NCBI GenBank assembly: GCA_913062735.1
Contig: CAJXWI010000144.1
Coordinates: forward strand, 1 to 6,727
DNA from: an uncultured Arcobacter sp.
GTDB taxonomy: Bacteria > Campylobacterota > Campylobacteria > Campylobacterales > Arcobacteraceae
Length of the DNA: 6,727 bases
Direction of reading: 5' to 3'
The number at the start of each line of letters is the position of its first letter. Positions within the stretch are counted from its first letter, which is position 1. The notes beneath the pieces are model-generated. The model was given only the letters and a program-made list of their open reading frames with translations. It ran no database searches and was not told the DNA's origin. A program made the translations under genes and the position numbers. Below are positions 6,145-6,727 of the stretch, piece after piece.

Positions 6145-6173
6145 AGTATATCTAAATCAATGTAACAAGGTAA
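6145..6173 (-). promoter_or_regulatory. Promoter of the purine permease-phosphoribosyltransferase operon
   Basis: TATACT (-10, 6145-6150) lies 17 bases from a partial -35, TTACCT (6168-6173), on the minus strand. Transcription would begin near 6138, giving a leader of about 50 bases that includes the small inverted repeat at 6108-6122. The rest of the 182-base gap up to the aminotransferase stop holds only AT-rich sequence with a weak bulged hairpin. Confidence 0.55.
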
Positions 6174-6269
6174 TTAAAAGAATACATTATTTTCAATACT
6201 AAATAATAATTTTACTTTATTTCTCAAATTAGCTTTTATCATAGTTATTTATGAGCTATTAATTAGATT

Positions 6270-6727
6270 CTATAATAAGCTTGCAATAATTTTTATGCCT
6301 TTTTCAATCTCATCCATGCTTGCATTTGAAAAATTAAAACGTGCTTCTTTACTTTGCCTATTATCATGATAAAAAACACTAGAAGGAACAATGGCTATAT
6401 TTTTCTCCAAAGCTTTTTTTGCAATAAGATAGGAATCTTCTTCAAAGCTTCCATATATAAACATACCCCCATCTGGTTTTTCAAAATGAAAGCTTGGTAT
6501 ATATTTATTTAAACACAAAGCCATAAATTCCATTTTATTTTTATAATCAATTTTTGTTTTTTCTAAATGTAAAAAAATATCATTATTTTCTAAGTAAGAA
6601 GAGATAATGTACTGAGACAAAGAAGAAGTATGTAAATCCAATGCTTCTTTTATAATAACAACCTTATCCAATAGTTTTTCATTTGCACGTATCCACCCTA
6701 CTCTAAGTCCAGGTGCAATTATTTTTG
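6270..6727 (-). CDS. Class I/II PLP-dependent aminotransferase, C-terminal part
   Basis: The reading frame is open from the right edge to TAG at 6270, giving 151 residues. Nothing near 6671 should be taken as a start. The first visible residues, KIIAPGLRVGW, match the SFSK-x-APGLRxGW segment of aminotransferases of the 2-aminoadipate/MocR-related group. The first lysine (6723-6725) is therefore the predicted Schiff-base lysine for pyridoxal phosphate. Later come the family-typical PDGGMFIYG (residues 92-100 or so of the fragment) and ARFNFSNAS near the end, whose arginine should bind the substrate carboxylate. The small domain and C-terminus look complete. The substrate is uncertain: 2-aminoadipate, branched-chain or aromatic amino acids are all possible. 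Whether an N-terminal GntR domain exists cannot be seen. It is separated from the permease by 182 bases and a promoter, so it is probably a separate unit. Confidence 0.88.
   Translation of the reverse strand, partial: KIIAPGLRVGWIRANEKLLDKVVIIKEALDLHTSSLSQYIISSYLENNDIFLHLEKTKIDYKNKMEFMALCLNKYIPSFHFEKPDGGMFIYGSFEEDSYLIAKKALEKNIAIVPSSVFYHDNRQSKEARFNFSNASMDEIEKGIKIIASLL

Noticed and set aside
6230..6260. Terminator after the aminotransferase
   Set aside because: The only fold seen is a TCATA/TATGA stem with a six-base loop and a bulge before AGC/GCT, with no T run following it on the minus strand.
6103..6269. Purine riboswitch upstream of the permease
   Set aside because: The conserved loop sequences of the purine aptamer are not visible and the predicted transcript leader is too short to hold one.

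Overview
This is an AT-rich window (roughly 30% G+C by eye) with every gene on the minus strand, so transcription runs from high to low coordinates. The base composition, the short AAGGA-type ribosome sites, the -10 boxes (TATAAT/TATACT) with T-rich upstream DNA instead of a clear -35, and the protein types suggest a free-living Campylobacterota bacterium, most likely Arcobacteraceae. That placement is inferred from style and not proved by a marker gene. No rRNA, tRNA, mobile element or CRISPR was seen.

Layout from right to left. (1) 6270-6727: the C-terminal part of a class I PLP aminotransferase, cut at the window edge at its catalytic lysine. (2) 4332-6087: a purine salvage operon with its own promoter. 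An AzgA-type NCS2 purine permease is followed 4 bases later by a Gpt-like purine phosphoribosyltransferase, so an imported base would be trapped as its nucleotide. (3) 2063-4267: a single large gene with its own promoter and a strong intrinsic terminator. It encodes an unusual multidomain protein: a conserved N-terminal region I do not recognise, a metallo-beta-lactamase hydrolase domain, then two cyclic-nucleotide-binding-like domains. (4) 1668-1979: a small XRE-like helix-turn-helix protein with a lysine-rich tail encoded by a 9-base repeat. (5) 1-1610: a tight operon behind a TATAAT promoter. It holds a DUF423 membrane protein, a one-domain voltage-gated cation channel and a YeeZ-like NAD(P)-binding epimerase/dehydratase cut by the left edge. 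These genes overlap by 17 and 4 bases and all use TTG or GTG starts.

The two items most worth follow-up are the channel and the MBL/cyclic-nucleotide protein. The channel's selectivity filter, TFEDWTD, is much more acidic than the TLESWSM filter of the sodium channel NavAb from a related Arcobacter, which suggests calcium permeation. The MBL/cyclic-nucleotide protein looks like a self-contained, ligand-controlled hydrolase with no function I can name. Start codons were revised from ribosome-site evidence for the permease (ATG at 6087) and the MBL protein (ATG at 4267). Two edge-truncated genes (1-422 and 6270-6727) were read by hand.
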